A DNA stretch of 48,988 nt. Origin: Planctomycetota bacterium. GTDB lineage: Bacteria; Planctomycetota; Planctomycetia; Pirellulales; Pirellulaceae. The position numbers and the translations under genes are program-made. Of this stretch, positions 1 to 9,251 are shown piece after piece; positions within the stretch are counted from its first letter, which is position 1; every line of letters starts with the position of its first letter. Location: NCBI GenBank assembly GCA_027619595.1, contig JAQCHP010000020.1:1-48988 (forward strand), in the 5' to 3' direction. A model generated the notes under the pieces. It was not told the DNA's origin, searched no databases, and saw only the letters and a program-made list of their open reading frames with translations.

Positions 1-1053
1 CCCCGCCATAACGTCCAATACGTTGGCATCGTTTTCACGCATGCAATTGATCGCAATGGTCGACTCCCCGAACCGCCGAACCATTCCGTCGGGCTTCTTG
101 TGGCCATGGCGCACGCTCGCCACGTCCCGGACAAACACCGGCGCCCCATCGCGAACGGCCAACAACTGATTCTCAACTTGTTCCGGCGATCGAAATCGCC
201 CGAGTGATCGGACAATCCACCGGCGTTTCCCTTCCCAAAAGTCACCCGCCGAAACGTCTGAATTCTGTCCTCGCAGGGTTGTATTGACTTGCGACAGAGT
301 CAGCTGCCGAAGCGCGAGCCGCTCGGGGTCCACCACCACTTGCATTTCGTCACGCAATCCGCCAATGACATTCGATTGCGCCACTCCCGACACGCGTTCA
401 AACTTGGCTTCGATTTCGTCTTCTGCAAATCGTTTCAACTTTGCCACATCCAGATCGGCTGGCGGTAGCAACTCAAGAAACTCCGCGTGTTTTGTCGCCA
501 GTTGACGCAAACGCAACATGGCAACACCGACATTGTGAGCATTCTGAACGGACTTCAATTCGGCCAACAAGTTGGGGTGTTTCTGGCCGAACGAAACTAA
601 CTGTTTCGGCGAAGGGCGCCGGGCGCTCAAGATAAACCATGCAATGGGATTATTGGAGGAACTGGAGGACGTAATGACCGGCTGGTCTGCGTCTTCCGGG
701 TACCGCGGAACTTGCTGTAGACGGCTGTTTACCTTAAGCCACGCAGCACCGATATCGGCTCCTACCGGAAATTCCAGGGTAATTTTCCCAATGGAATCCA
801 TACTTTCAGAGGTCATTTCTGTGACCCCTTCCACGCTCTTCAGCTGTTCTTCTTGTTCGACGACGATTTCTCGTTCAACTTCTTGTGGACTTGCTCCTGG
901 CCATACTGTCTCGATGGTTAAAGTTGGGATTTGCACTTCTGGCGTCAGTTGCATCGGCATTCGCAACAATGCGATGGTTCCAAATAGCGCCACGAGTAAG
1001 ACAGCTACGGAAACTTTAATCGGGTTCCGCACAAACGCTTCGATGAGGGCCAT
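1..1053 (-). CDS. RND-family efflux permease, N-terminal part (runs off window)
   Basis: My translation of the minus strand gives 351 uninterrupted codons from the ATG at 1053 to the window edge. The N-terminus (MALIEAFVRNPIKVSVAVLL) is the short cytoplasmic lead and first membrane helix of RND pumps. It is followed by QLTPEVQIPTLTIETVWPGA and SPQEVEREIVVEQEEQLKSV, the conserved start of the porter domain. Later DPERLALRQLTLSQV and FVRDVASV match the PN/PC subdomains. Proton-driven RND pumps export drugs, metals or lipids through an adaptor and an outer-membrane channel. Only about a third of a typical 1,000-residue pump is present, so the substrate class cannot be decided. The start lies 4 bases after the adaptor stop, so the two genes are almost certainly co-transcribed. 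Confidence 0.9.
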   Translation of the reverse strand, partial: MALIEAFVRNPIKVSVAVLLVALFGTIALLRMPMQLTPEVQIPTLTIETVWPGASPQEVEREIVVEQEEQLKSVEGVTEMTSESMDSIGKITLEFPVGADIGAAWLKVNSRLQQVPRYPEDADQPVITSSSSSNNPIAWFILSARRPSPKQLVSFGQKHPNLLAELKSVQNAHNVGVAMLRLRQLATKHAEFLELLPPADLDVAKLKRFAEDEIEAKFERVSGVAQSNVIGGLRDEMQVVVDPERLALRQLTLSQVNTTLRGQNSDVSAGDFWEGKRRWIVRSLGRFRSPEQVENQLLAVRDGAPVFVRDVASVRHGHKKPDGMVRRFGESTIAINCMRENDANVLDVMAG

Positions 1054-1057
1054 GGGC

Positions 1058-2431
1058 TTATTGCACTACTGACGCTGGGGTAAGATCGCTGCGTGTTTCC
1101 AGGTTTGGCTCTTCGCTGAGAACCTTATCGACGCGTACCGATTGGCCAGGGCGTAGACGCTCGTTTCCTTGTACAACTACTTCCTGCCCCGCACGTAACT
1201 GCCCTGTAACTTGAATCCAATTGCCAACCGCGGCACCCAATTCGACGGGCACAGGCTGCGCCACAGACGCTTTCGGACTTTCTTTGGATGGCACAATTAC
1301 GTAGACGATTCGTTGCCGAGCATTCAGAACCAAGGCATCCTTGGGCACCAATAGGCTCATGACGTTGTCGCCCGTTGGCAGGAAAACCCGCACCGACATA
1401 CCCGATTTAATCATCGGCTGACCTGCCTCGATTCGATTGACAACCCGAATTTTCACTGGAAACGTTCTGGCGCGTAGATCGGCTTGTGGCACGATCAAAG
1501 CGACTTTCCCCAATAGATCGAGTTCGGGCATCGACAACACCTCAACACGTACGGGCATCCCAGTGTTCACATGACGAATGCTATTTTCGACGACGTAGGC
1601 TTCGACATCGACTTCGTCAAGTGCCGCGACATCTGCGACTGGATCGCCGGGATTCAACCATGCCCCTTCCTCGGTGTGTTCTGCGGTCACGTATCCACTA
1701 AAACGCGAAATGATGGTATGTTTCTTTAATTGATCATTAAGCTTTTCCAACATCGCATTGTGCATGGCAAGTCGTGCCTTGGCTTGCGCAATTTTTTCCC
1801 GGCGCGGCCCTGCTTTCGACAACTCGAACTGACTCGTGGCCTCACGATAGTTCTGAATCGCCGTGTCGGCTGCGGCTACCGCCTCATCCCGTTGTTCGGC
1901 GGTCACAGTGGAACCTTGCGAGAAGAGTCGCTCTACCCTCTGCCGCCGCGATTCCAGGTAATCACTGGTCGCTTTGGCCGCCATCATTTTCGCCTCGTCT
2001 CTGGCAATTTCTTCTGGGCGCGTACCGCGTTCTAACTCGAGTAACTCCTGCTCTCGAAGCTCCCGTTCGGCCGCCGCCCCCACGATGTCTGCGGATATCG
2101 TTTCCACGAGCAACTGGGCCAGTGCTTGCCCTTGCTCGACTCGGTCCCCTTCATTCACTAAGAACTTCGCCACGCGCCCAGAAACGGCACTCCCTACCGT
2201 GACACGTCGTGAGGGCATGACTGTCGCCACACTCGATTGCCCCTGCATGGTACGTCTCTCGATAACTTTCACGGCAACCACCGGAGCTTCCGGTGGTTGA
2301 GCCCAGGCATATCCGAAGGGGATCAAACCGAGCCCCACAAAAAGCGTTTCGCGGACCGATCGAAGAAGTGGGCCTGGCGCCTGGGCAATCGAGCGCCGCC
2401 AATTAGGGAAGGACATGATAGGGATACTCAT
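1058..2431 (-). CDS. RND efflux periplasmic adaptor (membrane fusion protein)
   Basis: A 457-residue protein of the HlyD/AcrA adaptor family. A signal-like helix (ETLFVGLGLIPFGYAWAQ) is followed by a split biotinyl-lipoyl domain (GRVAKFLVNEGDRVEQGQ and ISRFSGYVTAEHTEEGAWLN), with a long alpha-helical hairpin between them, then beta-barrel and membrane-proximal domains (VPKDALVLNARQRIVYVI). Adaptors bridge the inner-membrane pump to an outer-membrane channel. I chose the ATG at 2431 because it precedes the signal sequence; a TTG at 2524 would add 31 unlikely residues, and an ATG at 2416 is also possible. No strong ribosome-binding site is visible. The gene stops 4 bases before the RND pump start, and together they form a classic adaptor-pump operon. 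It lies 132 bases after the metG TGA. Confidence 0.9.
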   Translation of the reverse strand: MSIPIMSFPNWRRSIAQAPGPLLRSVRETLFVGLGLIPFGYAWAQPPEAPVVAVKVIERRTMQGQSSVATVMPSRRVTVGSAVSGRVAKFLVNEGDRVEQGQALAQLLVETISADIVGAAAERELREQELLELERGTRPEEIARDEAKMMAAKATSDYLESRRQRVERLFSQGSTVTAEQRDEAVAAADTAIQNYREATSQFELSKAGPRREKIAQAKARLAMHNAMLEKLNDQLKKHTIISRFSGYVTAEHTEEGAWLNPGDPVADVAALDEVDVEAYVVENSIRHVNTGMPVRVEVLSMPELDLLGKVALIVPQADLRARTFPVKIRVVNRIEAGQPMIKSGMSVRVFLPTGDNVMSLLVPKDALVLNARQRIVYVIVPSKESPKASVAQPVPVELGAAVGNWIQVTGQLRAGQEVVVQGNERLRPGQSVRVDKVLSEEPNLETRSDLTPASVVQ

Positions 2432-2563
2432 CCGAGAGCCAGAGCGGGTTGGATTGTTGATTCTATCATACAGCGGCCGGCCATGTCCGAAAAACCGCTG
2501 AAAACCCACTGCAACTTCCCGCAAAGCTGGAAAGAGTCGAGTCTGAGGCCCATCTTCTGGTTG

Positions 2564-2656
2564 TCAGTGTATCCGCTGACCAGGCTGAGCTCCCTCATCG
2601 GGACCCAGCAAGAAAACGTCACTGCCACCCGGCCCCGATGCCAATATCATCCCCTA
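2564..2656 (-). other. metG: In-frame TAG and intact continuation of metG
   Basis: After TAG (2654-2656) the same frame reads 29 more codons, starting GMILASGPGGSD and ending PDEGAQPGQRIH, then TGA at 2564-2566. This is the normal C-terminal end of the MetG tRNA-binding domain (E. coli has FGVSEGMV...AAGPGG...PDAGAKPG at this place). With one residue at the TAG, total length becomes 678, essentially that of E. coli MetG (677). By alignment from memory the TAG replaces a Glu-type position, one base from GAG. Shown by the sequence: the stop and the intact downstream frame. Inferred: a recent nonsense mutation, suppression, or sequence error. Confidence 0.85.
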
Positions 2657-4600
2657 CCTGAGGCCAAATTTCATTTGTCGCGGAGCCAAATTTGCCACCA
2701 CAATTACCAACCGCCCTGTGAGTCGGCTCGGCTCGTACGCTTGCTTTATCCCCGCAAAAACGGTGCGTGTCACGTCACCGCCTAAGCCGAGCGTAAGCTT
2801 GATGAGTTTCCGAGCCTCTGGAACCTCTTCTGCTGCCAGGACGCGAGCGACTCGCAAATCGACTTTGGTAAAGTCGTCGATGGAAATCATTTCGCACAAT
2901 GGCTCGTCGATAAGTGGCTGGCCACTGTCAGCGATGGCTGGAACGGGGACCGACGCGGCATTTGACTCTTTGCTACTTTCAATCATGGCTTGTACCTTTG
3001 TTGGATCGACGGGCTTCATCAAATGTTGGAATGTACGTAGCGCTTTACCGGTAAGCGGCTGCCGAGCCTGCTCCCATGACCAGATGGGATCATTCAATAG
3101 TTCACCAACTTGCTGGGCTAAGCGTGGCACGACCGGAGCCAGATAAATCGCTAGTTGGCGAAAGAGATTGACGGCGATAGTGCAAACGTCTTGGAGTTCC
3201 TGCGCTTGCTGCGGATCCTTCTTTAGCTTCCAAGGTGCGCGCAAGTCGACAAATGCATTGGCCTCATCGGCAAGTTCCATGATCAGCCGAATGGCGCGAC
3301 CATAATCACACTGCTCGTAACAAGCAGCGATTTCAAGGCCGACCTGCGCTCCTTTTTCAAATCTACCGCCATCCTCCGGATACCGAACTGACAGGCCCGA
3401 TGCCTCCAAGAACCGAGCCGAACGACTGGCAAGATTGATGACCTTATTCTGTAACTCCGCGTTGACACGATTGACAAACTCGTCCAATCCCAGATCAAGA
3501 TCTTCCAGCCGGGGTCCCAGTTTACTGGCGTAATAGTACCGCAGGTAAGCAGGATCGAGGTGTTCAAGGTATGTCGCTGCGCGCACGAACGTACCTTTGC
3601 TTTTCGACATCTTTTCGCCACCCACGGTCAAGAATCCGTGTATATGAATTTTCGTCGGCAATTGAAATCCCGCTACTTTCAACATGCCTGGCCAGAACAG
3701 GGTATGAAAGTACGTGATGTCTTTGCCGATAAAGTGATGAATCTCAGTGTCCGGATTCTTCCACCATTGATCAAAGTCTTCTTTCTCTCGCTCGCACCAT
3801 TCTTTCGTGGCCGCCATGTAACCGATCGGCGCGTCAAACCATACGTACCAATAGTTGCCGGGGCTGTCGGGGATCTCGAAACCAAAATAGGGGGATGGGC
3901 GTGACACATCCCAATCCCGTAAGGGTTGGCCCAGAAAATGTCCTTTGAGGTAATTGGCAACTTCGGCCTGCAAGTGGTCTCCCTCCTGAGTCCACTGGTC
4001 CAAGAACGCGTGCAGTTTCTCCAATTCGACAAACAAATGAGATGCCGACCGTAGTTCCGGCCGTGCCCCGGATAGCGCACTTATGGGGTCGATCAAATCG
4101 GTCGGGGAATAGGTAGCGCCACACTTATCGCAATTGTCGCCGTACTGGTCGGGGGCTCGGCAGGACGGGCAGGTGCCTTTGACAAAGCGATCCGCCAAGA
4201 AAACTTTTTCCTGAGGATCATACAACTGAGTGACCTCCTTTTCGCGAATCATGCCGGAACTGCGTAACGCTCGCCAGATCTCGCCACATAGCTCGCGATT
4301 AGCCGGACTGTTCGTGCTCCCGTAATGATCGAATTGCACATCGAAGGCAGAGAAATCATCCATGTGTTGCAATTGAGTCGCGTTAATTAGCGACACTTCG
4401 TCAGTATTCTCTTGACGAGCACGCATCATGATCGCCGTTCCGTGAGTGTCATCAGCACAAACATAGACGCAACGATGCCCCATGAGTCTCTGAAATCGCA
4501 CCCAGATATCGGTTTGTATGTATTCCACTAGATGGCCCAAGTGAATGGGGCCATTGGCGTAGGGCAAAGCGGAAGTGACCAAAATTCGGCGAAATGACAT
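2654..4600 (-). CDS. metG: Methionyl-tRNA synthetase, reading frame ended early by an amber codon
   Basis: Class I aminoacyl-tRNA synthetase charging tRNA-Met. Visible: the HIGH-type motif in [15 protein letters not shown] near the N-terminus, a zinc knuckle with two CxxC pairs (CPSC, CDKC), the KMSKS loop ([11 protein letters not shown]), the anticodon-binding helical domain, and a C-terminal EMAP/Trbp-like tRNA-binding domain ([20 protein letters not shown]). The start at 4600 is well supported: AAGGAG lies about 7 bases upstream and [17 protein letters not shown] is the normal N-terminus. The frame gives 648 residues and then TAG at 2654-2656, inside the tRNA-binding domain just after MKFGLR. 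The missing C-terminal strands follow in the same frame (separate entry). Up to the TAG the protein holds every catalytic element; E. coli MetG lacking its whole dimerisation domain is known to remain active, so the truncated form may still work. Confidence 0.95.
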   Translation of the reverse strand: MSFRRILVTSALPYANGPIHLGHLVEYIQTDIWVRFQRLMGHRCVYVCADDTHGTAIMMRARQENTDEVSLINATQLQHMDDFSAFDVQFDHYGSTNSPANRELCGEIWRALRSSGMIREKEVTQLYDPQEKVFLADRFVKGTCPSCRAPDQYGDNCDKCGATYSPTDLIDPISALSGARPELRSASHLFVELEKLHAFLDQWTQEGDHLQAEVANYLKGHFLGQPLRDWDVSRPSPYFGFEIPDSPGNYWYVWFDAPIGYMAATKEWCEREKEDFDQWWKNPDTEIHHFIGKDITYFHTLFWPGMLKVAGFQLPTKIHIHGFLTVGGEKMSKSKGTFVRAATYLEHLDPAYLRYYYASKLGPRLEDLDLGLDEFVNRVNAELQNKVINLASRSARFLEASGLSVRYPEDGGRFEKGAQVGLEIAACYEQCDYGRAIRLIMELADEANAFVDLRAPWKLKKDPQQAQELQDVCTIAVNLFRQLAIYLAPVVPRLAQQVGELLNDPIWSWEQARQPLTGKALRTFQHLMKPVDPTKVQAMIESSKESNAASVPVPAIADSGQPLIDEPLCEMISIDDFTKVDLRVARVLAAEEVPEARKLIKLTLGLGGDVTRTVFAGIKQAYEPSRLTGRLVIVVANLAPRQMKFGLR

Positions 4601-5049
4601 CAAATGCTCCTTTTGCAAGCGGCCCATTGTAGCGTTCGGTCTTTTGCGCCGCGAGATTGGCTCAACTTGTGTCTGGACAGGCATCGGCAGTTTTGGGTTC
4701 AACTTGCCGGCACAGAATCTGCTGAGGTAAGGAGAGAGCCTGGCGAAGCAGTGAAACATTGCAGTGACAGCAAGGTGGCAAATTTGCACAGCACCCAGGT
4801 ACCAACGCAGGCGAAAAAATGGGAATGGCCGCGTTTTGCTCGGGAAATTCCACGTACTGAAGGGAAACGGACTTCCACGATGGCCGCCACGATGACGCTA
4901 TCTGCTCGGTTTTTTGGCCATTGGACTTAAATTGAACTTGTAATTTTTACCGAGACGGGTGAGATTGTTACCTCAGCCAAGTTGTTTCTTCGAAACGACG
5001 GACCGTGGATGGATCCCGGTGGCTTACTTTTTCCATGGAGGGAAACGAG
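4601..5049. other. Divergent intergenic region between metG and the thioredoxin/protease gene
   Basis: About 450 bases between two divergent starts, so it must carry promoters for both. Apart from the AAGGAG site of metG (near 4608-4613) and the GGAGGG site of the rightward gene (near 5037-5042) I see no convincing gene, RNA or operator. Short open frames here have no recognisable product. Confidence 0.5.
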
Positions 5050-6435
5050 ATGCAGGTGAAGCACCGACTGGCGTGGCGCTCCTTACGGTGGTTATTCGTC
5101 TTTTACGCACTGACGGTAGCATCGACGGCACACGCCGAATTGCTCGTCTTTACAGCACCCTGGTGTAAAGTCTGTAGGCTCATGGACAACACAACCCAAC
5201 GGATGTTGGGTGAAGGGTTCGCAGTTCGGGAAGTCGACGTCGACCAACATGCTGATGCAGCTAAAAAATTCCAGATCCGTGGTGTACCGACACTCGTTAT
5301 GGTCGATGGCGACCGGGAGATCAGGCGATTCGAAGGCCCACAGAGCTTCGCACAGTTGCGTGACTGGTTCGCCCAAGCGGGGCAATTGCCGCAGAATCCG
5401 CTCACACGGCCGAACCGTGCGCGAGCTACCACACAGCGTGAACTAATTCCGCGACAGTCATTGGGACAACAAGTTCAATCCGGCCCACTCTCGGATCCGC
5501 CCGGGCTGTCGAAAGAAGCGACTGTGCAGCGCGCGCTGGCTGCCAGCGTACGACTCAAAGTTGAGGACGAAGCGGGGCACTCTTACGGCAGCGGGACGCT
5601 CATCGACGTGCATGGCCAGCACGGTCTGGTCGTCACGTGCGCTCACATTTTCCGCGACTCCCAAGGGCAGGGGCCCATCTCGGCCGACCTGTTCCTGCCT
5701 GGAAAAACGGAAACAGTGCGCGGTCAGCTCGTGCGGTATGATCTCGATCAAGACATCGCCCTCGTTTCGATTCCTCTCACTGCACCGGTCGTTCCCGTCC
5801 CTGTCTCACTTATTGTGCAAGAAATCCAAAAGCAGCAAGCAGTATTTAGCATTGGCTGCGATCGAGGCGCTGACCCCAACCCGATTCATTCACAAATCGT
5901 CGACATCAACCGCTATTTGAATGCGGAGAACCTATTGGTAAAAGGACATCCCGTCGATGGGCGCAGCGGCGGTGGACTATTCAACCAAAAGGGGGAATTG
6001 ATAGGAGTTTGCAACGCGGCCGACCACGAACGAGACGAAGGCCTTTTCGCGTCGTTGCCCGTAATCCACCGAATCTTGGATAGCGCGAAGCTGAGTTCGG
6101 TCTACCAACGCAGCCCTAACGCTTCGCCGCTGGCTGCTCCCTCAAACAACCTGGTGTCAAACGATTTGCCGGTGTCCAAAAGCACCGCGATGAACGGCGA
6201 CCGAGGCTCACAACTGGCAAGCTTTTCCCAGGAGGTCCGCACGTCGGCCAGCCCACCGCGTGGTCAAACCACTCAGTCCACGGAGTCAGATACCGAAGTA
6301 ATCTGCATCGTACGATCTCGCACAAATCGGCAGCAGCCGGCCGAAATCATTGTGGTTCACGAACCGTCGCCGGCAGTGCTGGCCGCGCTGCGGCAAGAGG
6401 GTCAACCGCAAGCGAATACAACAACACTTCGTTAG
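5050..6435 (+). CDS. Secreted thioredoxin-domain / trypsin-like serine protease fusion
   Basis: A 461-residue protein. Residues 1-29 form a signal peptide ending ASTAHA. Residues 30-115 are a thioredoxin fold with active site WCKVC (Cys39, Cys42) and the cis-proline segment RGVPTLVMVDG. Residues 155-355 are a trypsin/DegP-like domain with a complete triad: His199 (VVTCAHIF), Asp235 (DQDIALVSI) and Ser306 (DGRSGGGLFN). The remaining 100 residues are low-complexity and polar. No PDZ domain is visible. The protein probably acts outside the inner membrane, either cleaving substrates or coupling disulphide exchange to proteolysis. The ATG at 5050 is preferred because GGAGGG lies about 8 bases upstream; an ATG at 5035 and a GTG at 5005 are also in frame. 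Its stop overlaps that of the convergent DHH gene by 4 bases. Confidence 0.85.
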   Translation: MQVKHRLAWRSLRWLFVFYALTVASTAHAELLVFTAPWCKVCRLMDNTTQRMLGEGFAVREVDVDQHADAAKKFQIRGVPTLVMVDGDREIRRFEGPQSFAQLRDWFAQAGQLPQNPLTRPNRARATTQRELIPRQSLGQQVQSGPLSDPPGLSKEATVQRALAASVRLKVEDEAGHSYGSGTLIDVHGQHGLVVTCAHIFRDSQGQGPISADLFLPGKTETVRGQLVRYDLDQDIALVSIPLTAPVVPVPVSLIVQEIQKQQAVFSIGCDRGADPNPIHSQIVDINRYLNAENLLVKGHPVDGRSGGGLFNQKGELIGVCNAADHERDEGLFASLPVIHRILDSAKLSSVYQRSPNASPLAAPSNNLVSNDLPVSKSTAMNGDRGSQLASFSQEVRTSASPPRGQTTQSTESDTEVICIVRSRTNRQQPAEIIVVHEPSPAVLAALRQEGQPQANTTTLR

Positions 6436-7388
6436 ACACTCACGACACTCGCGTCAGCATTGATCCGAGCAATAAGTTCGGCCAGTACCGATTCGGACTC
6501 ATCATGTGGAACTTGACAGGTTCCGGCCGCCTCGTGACCGCCACCGCCGTATTCCAGACACAACGCGCCAATATCGGTGCGGCAAGTGCGATTCAAAATC
6601 GACCGTCCAATCGTAAACACCGTATTCTTCTTTTCTTTGCCCCACAGGACATGGATCGAAATATTGCAGGAGGGAAATAGAGAGTAAACCGTAAATCGAT
6701 TGGTTGCATAGATGGTTTCTTCAAACCGCAAGTCGAGAACAACGAGATTCGCGTACTGTTGTGAACATCGTTGAATTTGATCCCGAGCAAACGGAGCGTG
6801 TTCGTCATACAATCGCACACGTTCCTTGACGTCAGGCAACTCCAAAATTTGCGATATGGTATGGTCACGGCAATAGTCAATGAGTGACATCATGAGTTCA
6901 TAGTTCGATACCCGAAAGTCACGAAAACGCCCCAGCCCAGTTCTGGCATCCATGAGAAACGACAGTAGGGCCCAACCACTCGGTGACAGAATTTGATCGC
7001 GGGTGAATCGAGCCGAATCCGCTTGATCGATAGCAGCGAGCATCTCAGTCGAGATATCAGGAAAGGTCGCTTGCCCGCCATAGTATTCGTAGACAACTCG
7101 CGCCGCTGAATCCGCCGACGTATGCAAAATATGGTTCGTGCGGGGTAGATTTTCTACACGAACTCCTTCGCTTGCATGATGGTCGAAGCAAAGGTGACAA
7201 TCAGCATGATAGGGTACGTTCGTCAAAATATCGTCTGCGGTAACACGAACTAGCCCGTCCTGCATGTCCTTCGGATGAACGAATTTGATTTCTCCCAGGA
7301 TCCCTAGTTCCTTGAGCAAAATGGCACAGCCAAGGCCATCGAAATCACTGCGGGTCAAAAGACGGTATTTTTTGTCGTGGTTGAACAT
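6432..7388 (-). CDS. DHH-family phosphoesterase
   Basis: A 318-residue DHH/DHHA1 phosphoesterase, related to NrnA, exopolyphosphatase-like and RecJ enzymes. Motif I is TRSDFDGLGCA near residue 15, the metal-binding DHH signature is CFDHHASEG near residue 70, and the DHHA1 substrate-binding motif is LEYGGGGHEAAGT near residue 285. The family uses two metal ions, usually manganese, to hydrolyse phosphoesters in short oligonucleotides, cyclic dinucleotides or polyphosphate. The exact substrate cannot be told from sequence. The middle (residues 120-250) is not typical of NrnA, so a separate subfamily is possible. The ATG at 7388 has GAGGAG about 7 bases upstream. No signal peptide, so cytoplasmic. 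Tail-to-tail overlap of 4 bases with the preceding plus-strand gene. Confidence 0.85.
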   Translation of the reverse strand: MFNHDKKYRLLTRSDFDGLGCAILLKELGILGEIKFVHPKDMQDGLVRVTADDILTNVPYHADCHLCFDHHASEGVRVENLPRTNHILHTSADSAARVVYEYYGGQATFPDISTEMLAAIDQADSARFTRDQILSPSGWALLSFLMDARTGLGRFRDFRVSNYELMMSLIDYCRDHTISQILELPDVKERVRLYDEHAPFARDQIQRCSQQYANLVVLDLRFEETIYATNRFTVYSLFPSCNISIHVLWGKEKKNTVFTIGRSILNRTCRTDIGALCLEYGGGGHEAAGTCQVPHDESESVLAELIARINADASVVSV

Positions 7389-7711
7389 GGCACACTCCTC
7401 GAAATCACCCGAACCTGAGTTGATGCTGCACTACCAGACAGACACCCTACCCTCGAAAAAACTCTAAGTCATGCAATTCGCTCGCAACGGCCCCTTTGCG
7501 TCAATTGTAAAACGCTCCCGGGTGTACCGAGGGGTGTCCAGGCGCAATAGGCGTCACAATTGGTATAGGAGTGCTTTCAGTCCTTGGGTCGACCTGATAT
7601 TTTAGGGTGTGACCGGGGGAATTCGCTCTGAAACTTCCTTCGGCAATCGACACAATTCATACCCCCACAGACTACGAATAAGCCTGCCCCATCGGCGAGG
7701 CGGTCATCCCC
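7389..7711. other. Divergent intergenic region, no gene seen
   Basis: Some 320 bases between the DHH phosphoesterase and the ceramidase-like gene, which point away from each other. It must hold promoters for both. I find no RNA gene, repeat or clear hairpin. The 13-mer ggtgtgaccgggg near 7606 recurs near 17416 in another intergenic region; the significance is unknown. Confidence 0.4.
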
Positions 7712-9184
7712 ATGCAAAACACGACAGATAAATCGATTACATCGGTGACGCCATCTTTTAGCCGCTGCCGATTCGGCATCGCCGTCGGTGACATCACACC
7801 GCCGGTCGGAATTTATCATCGAATGTGGGGAGCGTCAAAACACGATCAGGCTACCGGCGTCCACCGACCACTCAGAGCAACCGCCATCGTATTTGAAAGC
7901 CTGCCCGAAATCACGCCACGCTGTCGGCAAGTCCTTATTGCGTTGGACCTTTGCCTGCTAGGAATTCCGGAACTCGAACTAGTCTATTCAGCAATTGAAA
8001 CACGAGCTTCTGTATTGCGTCATCAAACCGCGATCGTCTGCTCCCACACCCACGCCGCAGGTTTTCTTGCTCTCGATCGGGAGTCACTCCCGGGTGGGGA
8101 GTTTATTCCGGACTATCTGCAAAGGATGTCGGAGAAAGTCGCTCAATTGGTGGCAGATGCCCTGAACTCCATGCAAGACGCCACGATTTCCTACGGCACA
8201 GGATGGTGTGACCTAGCTGCCCATCGGGATCAATGGGACGAGCAACGTCAACACTATGTTTGTGGCCATTCTCCTCTGACGGAAGCCGACCGCACATTGC
8301 TGCTAGGAGTGGTTCACGACAACCACGACCGACGAATCGGCGCCATCGTCAATTATGCGTGCCACCCTACAACATTGGCCTGGGACAACACGCAGATCAG
8401 CCCAGATTTTCCAGGGGCCATGCGCGATATGGTTGAGGAAAAAATGGGATGTCCGTGTGTATTTCTACAAGGTGCCTCTGGGGACCTTGGGCCGCGCCAA
8501 GGGTTCCTCGGCGATACGTCGGTAGCCGATCGAAACGGACGCCAGCTGGGATATGCGGCGCTCACCATCGAAGAAGGAATGTTGCGCGGCGGAACTAGAT
8601 TTGTTTATCAGGGGGTAGTTGAATCGGGCGCCGCCATCGGCAATTGGGCCGTCGAACACATCGACCGCACTTCGTCGGATCCATCCCAAGTTGTGTCGAC
8701 GTGGCGGGGCAAGATCGGACTTAAGTATCGCGAGGAATTGCCGACGGTGGCAGAAGTTGAGCTGGAACTCGCACGACTCACACGAGAAGAAGTCGAAGCA
8801 AACGACCGAGGCGACCTACAAAATGGCCTCATCAAGCGAGCCATGGTCGAACGTCAGCGTCGCGAACTGACACGCAGACGGTCTCATCCGCCGGGTTCCG
8901 AATTCCCCTGGGAAGTCGCTCTCTGGCGAATAGGCGGAGCCATTTGGGTGTGCGCCCAAGGTGAGCCTTATAGCTATTTACAAAGCGAACTCCGCCGTCG
9001 ATTCCCTCAGCATCCGATCCTTGTTGCCTCCTTGGGATTCGATTGGGGACTGGGGTATCTCCCTATTCACGATTGCTACGGCAAGAACCTTTACCAGCAG
9101 AACATCGCCATCGTCGAACGCGGTTCACTGGAATTTGCTACGGACCGAATCGCCGCGGAAATAGCCTTGTTGTTGGAAGGTTGA
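7712..9184 (+). CDS. Neutral/alkaline ceramidase-like hydrolase
   Basis: A 490-residue protein resembling the N-terminal catalytic domain of neutral/alkaline ceramidases. It opens with [14 protein letters not shown], the typical start of this fold (GxxxxDITPP). Putative zinc ligands lie in [10 protein letters not shown] near residue 110 and [13 protein letters not shown] near residue 220, equivalent to the THTH and IHPT motifs of true ceramidases. [13 protein letters not shown] near residue 255 corresponds to the GDVSPN region. No signal peptide is evident and the usual C-terminal immunoglobulin-like domain is absent, so the substrate may not be ceramide; related proteins are common and uncharacterised in planctomycetes. 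It is followed after 67 bases by an enolase-superfamily gene on the same strand, suggesting an operon. Confidence 0.75.
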   Translation: MQNTTDKSITSVTPSFSRCRFGIAVGDITPPVGIYHRMWGASKHDQATGVHRPLRATAIVFESLPEITPRCRQVLIALDLCLLGIPELELVYSAIETRASVLRHQTAIVCSHTHAAGFLALDRESLPGGEFIPDYLQRMSEKVAQLVADALNSMQDATISYGTGWCDLAAHRDQWDEQRQHYVCGHSPLTEADRTLLLGVVHDNHDRRIGAIVNYACHPTTLAWDNTQISPDFPGAMRDMVEEKMGCPCVFLQGASGDLGPRQGFLGDTSVADRNGRQLGYAALTIEEGMLRGGTRFVYQGVVESGAAIGNWAVEHIDRTSSDPSQVVSTWRGKIGLKYREELPTVAEVELELARLTREEVEANDRGDLQNGLIKRAMVERQRRELTRRRSHPPGSEFPWEVALWRIGGAIWVCAQGEPYSYLQSELRRRFPQHPILVASLGFDWGLGYLPIHDCYGKNLYQQNIAIVERGSLEFATDRIAAEIALLLEG

Positions 9185-9251
9185 TCCTCACACTCAACCA
9201 TCAGTTGCCCCACAATTCATTTATTACTCTGCACGCCTGCACTTGAATCTC

